Shown here piece after piece: positions 1 to 6,977 of a stretch of 12,853 nucleotides of DNA (positions are counted from its first letter, which is position 1; the number at the start of each line of letters is the position of its first letter). Source of the DNA: JBBREP01 sp036501845. GTDB lineage: Bacteria > Actinomycetota > Acidimicrobiia > IMCC26256 > PALSA-610. The DNA lies in assembly GCA_036501845.1 (NCBI GenBank), contig DASXZO010000058.1:1-12853 (forward strand), given 5' to 3'. The position numbers and the translations under genes are program-made. The notes under the pieces are model-generated. The model made no database searches and was not told the origin of the DNA. It saw only the letters and a program-made list of their open reading frames with translations.

Positions 1-117
1 ACGGTGCTCCCAAAAGGCCCAGCCCGGGCCCGGTTGAGCTATCGGAGTGAACCGCCGCCCGACTTAACCCAATTTGTACCGTTGGACACCCCTCCAGCGG
101 CCCGCGAGACTCGCCCC
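1..117. other. Upstream spacer before the M55 gene, with a weak hairpin and an AT-richer patch
   Basis: I see no coding sequence I would trust here. A short inverted repeat (GGCCC at 16-20, GGGCC at 26-30, 5-nt loop) could be the end of a terminator of a gene lying left of the window. Positions 61-80 (gacttaacccaatttgtacc) are clearly richer in A/T than their surroundings and may hold the promoter of the operon that starts at 118. I could not assign a convincing -35/-10 pair. An open frame runs in from the left in phase with the M55 gene, but it lacks family similarity before residue 1 of the conserved protein. Confidence 0.3.
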
Positions 118-975
118 GTGAAAATCTTCATCTCCGTCGACATGGAGGGCGTCAGCGGCGTCACCCGCTGGCAGGACGTGTCGACTCGGGGCCAGGACTA
201 CCAGCGGGCCCGGTCGTGGATGACCGCCGACGTGAACGCGGCCGTCGCCGGCGCTCGCGCCGCAGGCGCCACCGAGATCGTGGTGGAGGAGAACCACGGC
301 GTCGAGATGCTGTGCAACCTCGTGCTCGACGAGATCGACCCCGATGTGGAGGTGGTGCGCGGCCTGCCGCGTGGCGGTGCCACCACGATCGCGGGGCTCG
401 ACGAGTCGTTCGACGCCATGCTGCTCGTCGGGCATCACGCGGCTGCCGGCGACTATCCCGGGATCTGCGCGCACACGATCAGCTACGGCGGCTACAAGGT
501 CGTGCGCTGCAACGGGCAGCCGATCAGCGAAGGCGAGATCTTCGCCACGGTCGCCGCCGCGCACGGAGTGCCGACCGCGCTCATCGCCGGTGACGACGTG
601 GTGTGCGCGCGAATGGAGAAGTTCGTGCCCGGCATCGAGACGGCGTGCGTCAAGCGCGCGCTCTCCCGCACCGCCGGCGTGATCGTGCCGCCGGCGCGCG
701 CCCACGGAATCATCCGAGAGGCCGCCGAACGCGCAGTGCGGCGTGCGAGCGAAATCTCCACACCGGAGTACGCGCCGCCGTATCACTTCGAGATCGAACT
801 GCGTGAGCCGCTCGACGACGAGGCCCGCACTGCGTTCGCCGAGCGTTTTGCGGAATTCACGATCGACGGCGACCGCACGGTCCAGTTCGCCGACACCGAT
901 ATGCACGTGTGCTACCGGCGCGCGGCGATCACGTCGTACATCGCCAGCGAGCCCGCGTCGGTGCGCTCGTACTGA
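118..975 (+). CDS. M55 family metallopeptidase (D-aminopeptidase, DppA-like)
   Basis: Zinc-dependent cytosolic peptidase of the DppA family, which releases D-amino acids from short peptides (known for Bacillus subtilis DppA). The product has 285 residues, close to DppA (about 274). From the GTG at 118 the chain opens VKIFISVDMEG, placing Asp8 and Glu10 at the numbering of the known zinc ligands. His60 (in EENHG) and His106 (in GHHA) follow, Cys117 matches the nucleophile 11 residues after the third ligand, and Glu138 (in NGQPISE) is the probable last ligand. The conserved GVPTALIAGDD stretch comes next. I chose GTG 118 because the family begins exactly there; the in-frame extension back to position 4 is not family-like. 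It is the first gene of an operon, 15 bp before the HD-domain gene. Metal and catalytic residues look intact. The natural substrate could be another small amide rather than a D-peptide. Confidence 0.9.
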   Translation: MKIFISVDMEGVSGVTRWQDVSTRGQDYQRARSWMTADVNAAVAGARAAGATEIVVEENHGVEMLCNLVLDEIDPDVEVVRGLPRGGATTIAGLDESFDAMLLVGHHAAAGDYPGICAHTISYGGYKVVRCNGQPISEGEIFATVAAAHGVPTALIAGDDVVCARMEKFVPGIETACVKRALSRTAGVIVPPARAHGIIREAAERAVRRASEISTPEYAPPYHFEIELREPLDDEARTAFAERFAEFTIDGDRTVQFADTDMHVCYRRAAITSYIASEPASVRSY

Positions 976-990
976 CGCTTGGGCTCACCG

Positions 991-1539
991 ATGGCGAACG
1001 TGCACACCTTCCACCACGTCGACGAGCTGCTCGCTCACCTCGACCAGCTCGCGACCATGCAGTCGGTCGACATCGAACGCGGCAGCGAGCTCGACCACGG
1101 CTTGCAGTGCGCGGCGCTCCTCGAACGCGCTCGCCCCGACGACGTGGAGCTGCACGTGGCCGGGCTGGTGCACGATCTCGCGCACCCCTGGGACGAGGCC
1201 GGACAACCGCGGCACGCGGCGATGGGCGCCGCAGCGGTGCGCGATGTGCTCGGCGAGCGCGTCGCCGCGCTCGTGCGCGGGCATGTGCCGGCGAAGCGCT
1301 ATCTGGTGGCGGTGAACCCCGACTACTTCGCGCTGCTGTCCGAAGACAGCGTGATGACGCTCCGCGCTCAGGGCGGGGCGATGTCCGACGCCGAGGTGCG
1401 CGACTTCGAAGCCCAAGCTCATTGGGAAGCGATGGTCGAGCTACGGATGGCCGACGAAGGTGCGAAGGTCGCCGGCGCGGTGGTGCCCGGCCTCGACCAC
1501 TGGCGCGATCACATACGAGCCGTCGCCGCCCGCCACTGA
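991..1539 (+). CDS. PhnZ-like HD-domain protein (probable mixed-valent diiron oxygenase)
   Basis: A 182-residue HD-domain protein, about PhnZ size (190). Counting from ATG 991, the metal set is His36, His61-Asp62 (in GLVHDLAH), His75, His98 (in GHVPAKRYL) and Asp155. Spacing in the C-terminal half fits PhnZ well: Lys102, Ser120, Thr123 and Arg152 sit where PhnZ, as I recall it, has Lys108, Ser126, Thr129 and Arg158, which hold the phosphonate group. The LSEDSVMTLRAQGG and LRxxD motifs are typical of HD proteins linked to phosphonate catabolism. Glu29 matches PhnZ Glu27, but the position of the gating Tyr24 is apparently Val26. Known PhnZ cleaves the C-P bond of a hydroxylated aminophosphonate with O2. 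No phosphonate gene is near, so the substrate is open. An upstream TTG at 979 is an alternative start. The gene lies 15 bp after the M55 gene and 12 bp before the molybdenum subunit. A phosphohydrolase role is the main alternative. Confidence 0.8.
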   Translation: MANVHTFHHVDELLAHLDQLATMQSVDIERGSELDHGLQCAALLERARPDDVELHVAGLVHDLAHPWDEAGQPRHAAMGAAAVRDVLGERVAALVRGHVPAKRYLVAVNPDYFALLSEDSVMTLRAQGGAMSDAEVRDFEAQAHWEAMVELRMADEGAKVAGAVVPGLDHWRDHIRAVAARH

Positions 1540-1551
1540 AAGCGAGACAGT

Positions 1552-3858
1552 GTGAGCATTCTGGGAACGAGGGTTCTGCGCGCCGCGGAGGACCGGCGCT
1601 TTCTCACCGGCGGCGACCGTTACATCGACAACATCGACGTCGACGGTGCTGCGCACGTGGTGTATGTGACCGCCACCGTGGCACACGCGCACATCGCGGG
1701 GATCGACACCCACGACGCGCGGGCGATGCCCGGTGTGCTCGGCGTGTACACCGCGGCCGACGTCGGGTTGCCGGCGAAGCGTGTGGACATGGCACGCGTG
1801 CCCGAGGCGATGGTGCTGCCGTTGCTCGCCACCGACACGGTTCGTTTCGTCGGCGAGCTGGTTGCCGCCGTCGTCGCCGAGACGCGCGCGGCGGCCGTCG
1901 ACGCGGCCGAGGCAGTGATTGTCGACTACGAGCCTCTACCTGCGGTCGTCGGCGTCGATGACGCGCGGCGCGACGACGCGCCGCTGCTGTTCCCGGAGGC
2001 CGGCACGAACGTGGCGCTGCACGCGCCATTCCGTGGCGGGGGTGGAGACATTGGTGGAGACGAGATTTTCGATGGTTGCGACGTGGTCGTACGCGAGCGC
2101 CTCGTGAATCAGCGCGTGGCCGTTGCTCCGATGGAGGCGCGCGCGGCGGTGGCCTGGTGGGACACGCCCGAGAGTGGCGACGCGCGGCTGCACCAGTATT
2201 CGTGCACCCAGGGCGCTCACGGCACGCGCAACAGTCTGGCCAAGACCTACGGCCTCGAACACGACCAGGTGCACGTGATCGCGCCCGATGTGGGCGGTGG
2301 CTTCGGCGGGAAGAGCGGCGACTATCCCGAGGAGGTGTTGCTCGGGTGGTTCGCGCGCGATCTCGGCCGACCGGTTCGCTGGGCCGAGACGCGCACGCAG
2401 AACATGCTCGGCATGTATCACGGGCGTGCGCAGATACACGAGTGTGAGCTCGGCGGCACGCGTGACGGCAAGCTGCTCGCCTACCGGTTGCGCGTGCTCG
2501 CCGACTGCGGCGCTTACCCGTTCGACGGAGTGATGCTGCCGTACCTCACGCGGCTGATGGCCGGTGGCGTGTACGAGCTCGTTCGGGTCGATGTCGAGAT
2601 CGTCTCGGTGGTCACGAACACCACGCCAATCGGCGCGTTCCGCGGCGCGGGTCGCCCCGAAGCGACCGCGGCGATCGAGCGCATGGTCGATCGTTTCGCG
2701 CAAGAGATCGGTGTCGACGCGGCCGAGGTTCGGCGGCGCAACTTCATCCCACCCGACGCGTTCCCGTACTCGACGCGCACGAAGGCGAGCTACGACAGCG
2801 GCGACTACGAGGGCGCGCTCGACAAGGCGCTCACCGCGGCCGGCTACGAGGGCCTGCGTGCCGAACAGGAACGGCGGCGCGCTGCGAACGACCCGAAACT
2901 GCTCGGTATCGGCGTGTCGAGCTACGTGGAGATCACCAACGGCGACGGGTCCGGCGAGTTCGGCGCCATCGAGGCGCTGCCCGACGGGGGTGCCATCGTG
3001 CACACCGGCACGAGCCCGCACGGTCAGGGGCATCACACCGCGTTCGCGATGATCGCGGCCGACCTCACCGGCATCCCGTTCGACCGCATCGAAGTGCGGC
3101 ACGGCGACACCGATGTGGTGCCGCGTGGCGGCGGCACCGGCGGTTCGCGATCGCTGCAGGCGGGTGGCAGCGCGGTGTGGCGCGCGTCGGAGGCGCTCGT
3201 CGATCGCGCCCGCACGCTCGCGGCCGATCTGCTCGAAGCCCATCCTGCTGACGTGGTGCTCGACCGCGAGCGCGGGGTGTTCCACGTGGCCGGTACGCCG
3301 GCGATCACACGCTCGTGGTCGGAACTCGCGACTGCGGCATCCACGCAGCTCGACGAAGGGATCCTGCGCGCCGCGTACGACTTCGAAGAAACCGCGGGTT
3401 CGTTCCCGTTCGGCACGCACGTCGCCGTCGTCGAGATCGACCGCGACACGGGCGCGGTCACGTTGTTGCGCCATGTGGCGTGCGACGACGCGGGTACCAT
3501 CATCAACCCGGTCCTCTTCGACGGCCAGGTACACGGCGGCGTCGCGTCGGGCATCAGCCAGGCGCTCTACGAAGAAGTGCGCTACGACACCGACGGCAAC
3601 CCGCTCACCGCGAACTTCCTCGACTACACGTTCCCCGCAGCCAGCGAGTTCCCCAGCTTCGAACGAGTCGCGCAAGAAACGCCGTCACCGCTCAACCCGC
3701 TCGGCGCCAAAGGCGTCGGCGAAGCCGGCACCATCGGCGCCACCCCCGCAGTCCAAAACGCCGTCATCGACGCCCTGGCGCACCTCGGCGTGCGCCACCT
3801 CGACATGCCCCTCACACCAGAACGCGTCTGGCAGGCGCTTCGCTCCATCCGCTCGTGA
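1552..3858 (+). CDS. Xanthine dehydrogenase-family molybdopterin-binding subunit (CoxL/aldehyde oxidase type, form II-like)
   Basis: Large subunit of a molybdenum hydroxylase, 768 residues, full length for the family. It starts with the characteristic SILGTRVLRAAEDRRFLTGGDRYIDNI. The cofactor-binding loop GGGFGGK is at 248-254. The active-site loop reads AFRGAGR at 362-368; this matches the AYRGAGR signature of form II-type CoxL homologues, not the AYXCSFR of true CO dehydrogenase, so CO oxidation is unlikely. GVGEAG at 721-726 supplies the catalytic Glu724. Such enzymes hydroxylate aldehydes or N-heterocycles using water and pass electrons through 2Fe-2S and FAD subunits. Those partner genes are not adjacent on either side, so this is an orphan large subunit within the window. 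The GTG 1552 start has only a weak purine-rich stretch (aaagcgaga) upstream. Residues around 163-171 hold a small GGDI/GGDE duplication. A strong hairpin covers the stop codon. Confidence 0.94.
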   Translation: MSILGTRVLRAAEDRRFLTGGDRYIDNIDVDGAAHVVYVTATVAHAHIAGIDTHDARAMPGVLGVYTAADVGLPAKRVDMARVPEAMVLPLLATDTVRFVGELVAAVVAETRAAAVDAAEAVIVDYEPLPAVVGVDDARRDDAPLLFPEAGTNVALHAPFRGGGGDIGGDEIFDGCDVVVRERLVNQRVAVAPMEARAAVAWWDTPESGDARLHQYSCTQGAHGTRNSLAKTYGLEHDQVHVIAPDVGGGFGGKSGDYPEEVLLGWFARDLGRPVRWAETRTQNMLGMYHGRAQIHECELGGTRDGKLLAYRLRVLADCGAYPFDGVMLPYLTRLMAGGVYELVRVDVEIVSVVTNTTPIGAFRGAGRPEATAAIERMVDRFAQEIGVDAAEVRRRNFIPPDAFPYSTRTKASYDSGDYEGALDKALTAAGYEGLRAEQERRRAANDPKLLGIGVSSYVEITNGDGSGEFGAIEALPDGGAIVHTGTSPHGQGHHTAFAMIAADLTGIPFDRIEVRHGDTDVVPRGGGTGGSRSLQAGGSAVWRASEALVDRARTLAADLLEAHPADVVLDRERGVFHVAGTPAITRSWSELATAASTQLDEGILRAAYDFEETAGSFPFGTHVAVVEIDRDTGAVTLLRHVACDDAGTIINPVLFDGQVHGGVASGISQALYEEVRYDTDGNPLTANFLDYTFPAASEFPSFERVAQETPSPLNPLGAKGVGEAGTIGATPAVQNAVIDALAHLGVRHLDMPLTPERVWQALRSIRS

Positions 3859-3871
3859 CACGAGCGGATGG
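3845..3871 (+). terminator. Perfect hairpin spanning the molybdenum-subunit stop codon
   Basis: CATCCGCTCGTG at 3846-3857 is the exact reverse complement of CACGAGCGGATG at 3859-3870, and C3845/G3871 extends the match. Folded as RNA this gives an 11-bp stem (3845-3855 with 3861-3871) and a 5-nt loop, TGACA, that carries the TGA stop. There is no U-run after it, which is common for actinobacterial terminators. Its place at the end of the first operon, ahead of a convergent gene, fits transcription termination or 3'-end protection. Confidence 0.6.
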
Positions 3872-3962
3872 GCGCCGGCGAGAGAGCCGGACGTCGTGGA
3901 GCGAGCCCCAAGGCGAGCGGAGCGGCGGTGGGTGGGTGGGGTCCGGCGAACCGCCGGCGCCC
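3870..3962. repeat. Long two-part inverted repeat in the convergent spacer, with a G-rich loop
   Basis: GGGCGCCGGCG at 3870-3880 pairs perfectly with CGCCGGCGCCC at 3952-3962. Inside it, GCCGGAC at 3886-3892 pairs with GTCCGGC at 3941-3947. This makes an 18-bp interrupted stem around a loop of about 48 nt. The loop contains GAGCG-type sequence (3898-3926) and a G-rich run at 3924-3941 (GGCGG, then GGG, GGG and GGGG separated by single T). It may act as a bidirectional terminator between the molybdenum subunit and the fumarase. A mobile intergenic repeat is the alternative. Confidence 0.55.
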
Positions 3963-4016
3963 GTCCGCGACAACCTTGTCCGCGACAACCTTGTCCGCGA
4001 CAACCTTGTCCGCGAC
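3963..4016. repeat. 15-bp tandem repeat array, about 3.6 copies
   Basis: The unit GTCCGCGACAACCTT occurs three times without mismatch (3963-3977, 3978-3992, 3993-4007), followed by a 9-bp partial copy (4008-4016). Each unit junction forms an inverted repeat, GACAA-CC-TTGTC (3969-3980, 3984-3995, 3999-4010). The array lies 10 bp from the fumarase stop. A degenerate CGCGACT doublet follows at 4011-4024. The unit length is a multiple of three and one frame reads RDNLV repeatedly, but no credible gene covers it. Confidence 0.9.
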
Positions 4017-4026
4017 TCGCGACTCG

Positions 4027-5664
4027 TCAGTGCTTCACAAGATCCACTGGGCGCCCCACTTGCTCGAAGAAGTCGTTGCCCTTGTCGTCGACCACCACGA
4101 ACGCGGGGAAGTCGACGACGTCGATCATCCACACGGCTTCCATGCCGAGCTCGGGATACTCGACCACGTCGACGTGGGTGATGCAGTCCTTGGCGAGGCG
4201 CGCGGCTGGCCCGCCGATCGAACCGAGGTAGAAGCCGCCGTGGGCCTGGCATGCCTCGGTGACCGCGCGCGATCGGTTGCCCTTGGCGAGCATCACGAGC
4301 GAGCCGCCCGCGGCCTGGAACTGCGCGACGTAGCTGTCCATGCGACCCGCGGTGGTGGGGCCGAACGATCCGCTGGCGTATCCCGCCGGCGTCTTCGCCG
4401 GACCGGCGTAATACACGGGATGGTCCACCATGTACTGCGGCATCGGCTCGCCGGCGTCGAGACGTTCCTTGATCTTTGCGTGGGCGATGTCGCGCGCAAC
4501 CACGAGCTTGCCGGTGAGTGAGAGGCGTGTGGTCACCGGATATTTCGCCAGCTCGTTGCGGATCTCGTGCATCGGACGGTTGAGGTCGATCGGCACCACG
4601 TCGCCGCCGAGCATCGTGTCGGTGACCTCGGGCAGGAAGCGAGCCGGGTCGGTTTCGAGCTGTTCGAGGAACACGCCGTCGGCGGTGATCTTGGCGCGCT
4701 GCTGACGGTCGGCCGAGCACGACAGCGCAATCGCTGCCGGACAGCTCGCGCCGTGGCGTGGCAGGCGGATTACGCGCACGTCGTGGCAGAAGTACTTGCC
4801 ACCGAACTGCGCGCCGATGCCCGTCTGCTGCGCGATCCGCAGCACTTCGGCTTCGAGTTCGGGCACGCGGATCGCGTGGCCGAGCGGCGAGCCTTCGGTG
4901 GGCAGTGTGTCGAGATACTTCGTCGACGCGAGCTTGGCCACCTCGAGCGCGTACTCCGCGCTCGTGCCACCGAGCACCACGGCAAGGTGATACGGCGGGC
5001 ATGCCGCGGTGCCGAGCGTGCGGAGTTTCTCGTCGATCCAGGCGGCGAAGCTCTTCGGGTTGAGCAGCGCCTTGGTCTCCTGGAACAGCAGGCTCTTGTT
5101 CGCCGAGCCGCCGCCCTTGGCCATGAACAGGAACGAGTAGGTGTCGCCGTCGACGGCTTCGATCTTGATCTCGGCCGGCAGGTTGGTGCCCGTGTTCACC
5201 TCGTCCCACACGGTGATCGGGGCCATCTGCGAGTAGCGCAGGTTGTCGTGCTGGTAGGTGTCGAACACGCCGCGGGCGACGGCCTCGCGGTCGCCTCCGG
5301 GCGTGAGCACGCGGTGGCCCTTCTTGCCCTTCACGATCGCGGTGCCCGTGTCTTGGCAGCCCGGCAGGATGCCGCCGGCCGCGATCGCGGCGTTCTTCAG
5401 CAGGTCGAGGGCCACGAACTTGTCGTTGGCCGACGCTTCGGGGTCGTCGAGAATGCCGCGCAGTTGCGACAGGTGCCCGGGCCGCAGGAGGTGCGCGATG
5501 TCGTGCATGGCCCGCGCGGTCAGGCGGGTGAGCACCTCGGGCTCGACGCGCAGGAACCGCTCGCCGGCGAGATCGATGGGCGCCACGCCGTCGAGGTCGA
5601 GCCGCTCGTACGGCGTGTCGTCGTCACCCGTCGCGAGCACTTCTTGGAACACGAAATCGGCCAT
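4027..5664 (-). CDS. fumA: Class I fumarate hydratase (iron-sulfur, FumA/FumB type)
   Basis: Catalyses reversible hydration of fumarate to malate in the TCA cycle. The product has 545 residues, matching the one-polypeptide class I enzymes (E. coli FumA is 548). The three cysteines that bind the 4Fe-4S cluster are present at Cys103 (GCQDTG), Cys222 (ACPPYH) and Cys316 (SCSADR), each two residues before FumA Cys105, Cys224 and Cys318. The N-terminal alpha domain runs to about residue 340 and the C-terminal beta domain holds SFGPTTAGRMD (433-443) and the Lys461-Gly region. I preferred ATG 5664 (MADFVFQE) to the in-frame GTG at 5715, because the extra 17 residues are low-complexity and would overlap the divergent promoter. 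No ribosome site or clear promoter is visible for it. It is convergent with the molybdenum-subunit operon and divergent from the P450. Related class I enzymes also act on mesaconate or tartrate, so specificity is inferred. Confidence 0.95.
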   Translation of the reverse strand: MADFVFQEVLATGDDDTPYERLDLDGVAPIDLAGERFLRVEPEVLTRLTARAMHDIAHLLRPGHLSQLRGILDDPEASANDKFVALDLLKNAAIAAGGILPGCQDTGTAIVKGKKGHRVLTPGGDREAVARGVFDTYQHDNLRYSQMAPITVWDEVNTGTNLPAEIKIEAVDGDTYSFLFMAKGGGSANKSLLFQETKALLNPKSFAAWIDEKLRTLGTAACPPYHLAVVLGGTSAEYALEVAKLASTKYLDTLPTEGSPLGHAIRVPELEAEVLRIAQQTGIGAQFGGKYFCHDVRVIRLPRHGASCPAAIALSCSADRQQRAKITADGVFLEQLETDPARFLPEVTDTMLGGDVVPIDLNRPMHEIRNELAKYPVTTRLSLTGKLVVARDIAHAKIKERLDAGEPMPQYMVDHPVYYAGPAKTPAGYASGSFGPTTAGRMDSYVAQFQAAGGSLVMLAKGNRSRAVTEACQAHGGFYLGSIGGPAARLAKDCITHVDVVEYPELGMEAVWMIDVVDFPAFVVVDDKGNDFFEQVGRPVDLVKH

Positions 5665-5702
5665 TGCAGAAATGATCGCGCCCGAGCCTGAGCGGCTAGG
5701 GA

Positions 5703-5730
5703 TGGACACTGACACGAACGTCAGTAATCT
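5703..5730 (+). promoter_or_regulatory. Leaderless promoter of the P450 gene
   Basis: A -35-like TGGACA (5703-5708) is followed after 16 bp by a -10-like TAATCT (5725-5730). Transcription would start about seven bases later, at or next to the ATG at 5739, giving a leaderless mRNA. This agrees with the lack of any Shine-Dalgarno sequence before this gene. Read from the sequence only. Confidence 0.55.
5708..5725. promoter_or_regulatory. Palindromic operator candidate in the P450 promoter spacer
   Basis: ACTGAC-N6-GTCAGT is a perfect 6+6+6 inverted repeat that fills the space between the -35 and -10 elements. That placement is typical for a repressor that blocks RNA polymerase, and the TGAC/GTCA half-sites resemble those of TetR-family regulators. 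No regulator gene is present in the window. The site also lies 44-61 bp upstream of the fumarase ATG. Confidence 0.55.
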
Positions 5731-5738
5731 GTCGGCCC

Positions 5739-6977
5739 ATGACTTACGGCACCTCGACCGAGCCCACCCCGCCTGCAGAGTCAGGGGACGGCGATCTCCT
5801 CGATCCGGTCACGGCGCTGTGGATGCCCGACACGGCCACCGACCCGCGCGAGACGTACCGCCGGCTACGTCAAGAGTGCCCGGTGGCGAGTGGCGGCGAC
5901 ATGATGGGCAACGGATCCACAGGGTGGATCGTGTCGCGTTACGACGACGTGATGTCGGCGCTGCGCAACCCCGAGGTGTTCTCGTCGGGACCCGACGCGG
6001 TGAGCATCGGCCAGGAACAGCGCCTCATCCCGCTGCAGGTCGACCCGCCCGAGCACGTGAAATACCGCCGCCTGCTCGACCCCGAGTTCTCGCCGAAGAA
6101 CATGGCCGCGCTCGAGCCCGACGTGCGTGCGCTGATCGGCTCGCTCGTCGACGCGTTCGTGCAGCACAAGACGTGCGACTTCCACGAGGAGGTCGCCACA
6201 CCGCTGCCGTCCACGGTGTTCCTGCGCCTGATGGGCATGTCGCAGGACGACCTGCCGACGCTGCTGCAGTGGCGCGACAACACGATCCGCCCCCAAGTGG
6301 AGCCCGGCGACTTCGACGGTGCCGAACGCATTCGTGCCGAGACGGGCAAGGAGATCACGAAGTACTTCCGTGAAGCGATCGCGGCCAAGCGCGCGAACCC
6401 GGACGGGGCGTTGCTGTCGCGCATCGTGCACGGCAAGGTCGACGGCCGTCTGCCCACCGACGAAGAACTGCTCGGCATGTGCCACCTGCTGCTCCTCGCA
6501 GGCCTCGACACGGTGACGGCCACACTCGACTGCATGATTGCGTGGCTCGCGCAGCATCCTGAGCGGCGCCGCCAGCTCGTGGAGCATCCCGAGCTCATCG
6601 ACAACGCGGTGGAGGAGCTGTTGCGCCACGAGACGCCGGTGATGATGGTGGCGCGCGCAGTAGCCAAGGACATCGAGTTCGGCGGCTGCCAGATGCGCAA
6701 GGGCGACTCCCTCACGCCGCTGATCGGCGCCGCGAACCTCGACGAAGGCGAGTTCGACGACCCGCTCGACGTGTCGTGGGAGCGCACCGAGAACCGTCAT
6801 ATGGCGTTCGGTGCAGGCCCGCACCGTTGCCTCGGTTCGCACCTCGCGCGCCTCGAGTTACGCGTCGCGATCGAGGAGTTCCACAAGCGAATCCCCGACT
6901 ACTCGATCGCCGAAGGTGCGGTTCTCAGCTACTCGCCAGGAATTCGGCAGGCGGATGCGCTTCCATTGGTGTGGTGA
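5739..6977 (+). CDS. Cytochrome P450
   Basis: Soluble bacterial P450 monooxygenase of 412 residues, with no membrane anchor. It would use ferredoxin and ferredoxin reductase, neither of which is encoded here. The I-helix oxygen-activation motif is AGLDTVT (254-260), with the acid-alcohol pair Asp257-Thr258. The K-helix ExxR motif is Glu293-Leu-Leu-Arg296. The haem loop FGAGPHRCLG (357-366) places the thiolate ligand at Cys364. The C-terminal IPDYSI...LPLVW ending is common among actinobacterial P450s. I cannot name the CYP family or substrate. The ATG at 5739 follows a promoter that predicts a leaderless transcript. The stop codon overlaps the GTG start of the acyltransferase gene, so the two are probably translated together and act on one pathway. 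All key residues are present. Confidence 0.95.
   Translation: MTYGTSTEPTPPAESGDGDLLDPVTALWMPDTATDPRETYRRLRQECPVASGGDMMGNGSTGWIVSRYDDVMSALRNPEVFSSGPDAVSIGQEQRLIPLQVDPPEHVKYRRLLDPEFSPKNMAALEPDVRALIGSLVDAFVQHKTCDFHEEVATPLPSTVFLRLMGMSQDDLPTLLQWRDNTIRPQVEPGDFDGAERIRAETGKEITKYFREAIAAKRANPDGALLSRIVHGKVDGRLPTDEELLGMCHLLLLAGLDTVTATLDCMIAWLAQHPERRRQLVEHPELIDNAVEELLRHETPVMMVARAVAKDIEFGGCQMRKGDSLTPLIGAANLDEGEFDDPLDVSWERTENRHMAFGAGPHRCLGSHLARLELRVAIEEFHKRIPDYSIAEGAVLSYSPGIRQADALPLVW

Noticed and set aside
4..117. N-terminal extension of the M55 peptidase
   Set aside because: The family starts at the VKIFISVDMEG segment, and the added 38 residues are Pro/Arg-rich with no similarity to the family.
2041..2064. 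Near-duplicate 12-bp units inside the molybdenum subunit
   Set aside because: A small in-frame glycine-rich loop duplication (GGDI/GGDE) with no sign of a functional element.
1936..3675. A 579-residue open frame on the minus strand
   Set aside because: It lies wholly inside the molybdenum subunit, has an Arg/His-rich composition with no known motif, and is the usual artefact of GC-rich codon use on the opposite strand.
1552..3858. True CO dehydrogenase large subunit
   Set aside because: The active-site loop is AFRGAGR, lacking the Cys-containing AYXCSFR signature, and no cox genes flank it.
3963..4016. Possible CRISPR array
   Set aside because: The 15-bp units are directly tandem with no spacers, and no cas gene is in the window.
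5665..5715. Longer fumarase start at GTG 5715
   Set aside because: It would add low-complexity residues and cover the P450 promoter palindrome; the ATG at 5664 gives family length and Cys numbering.
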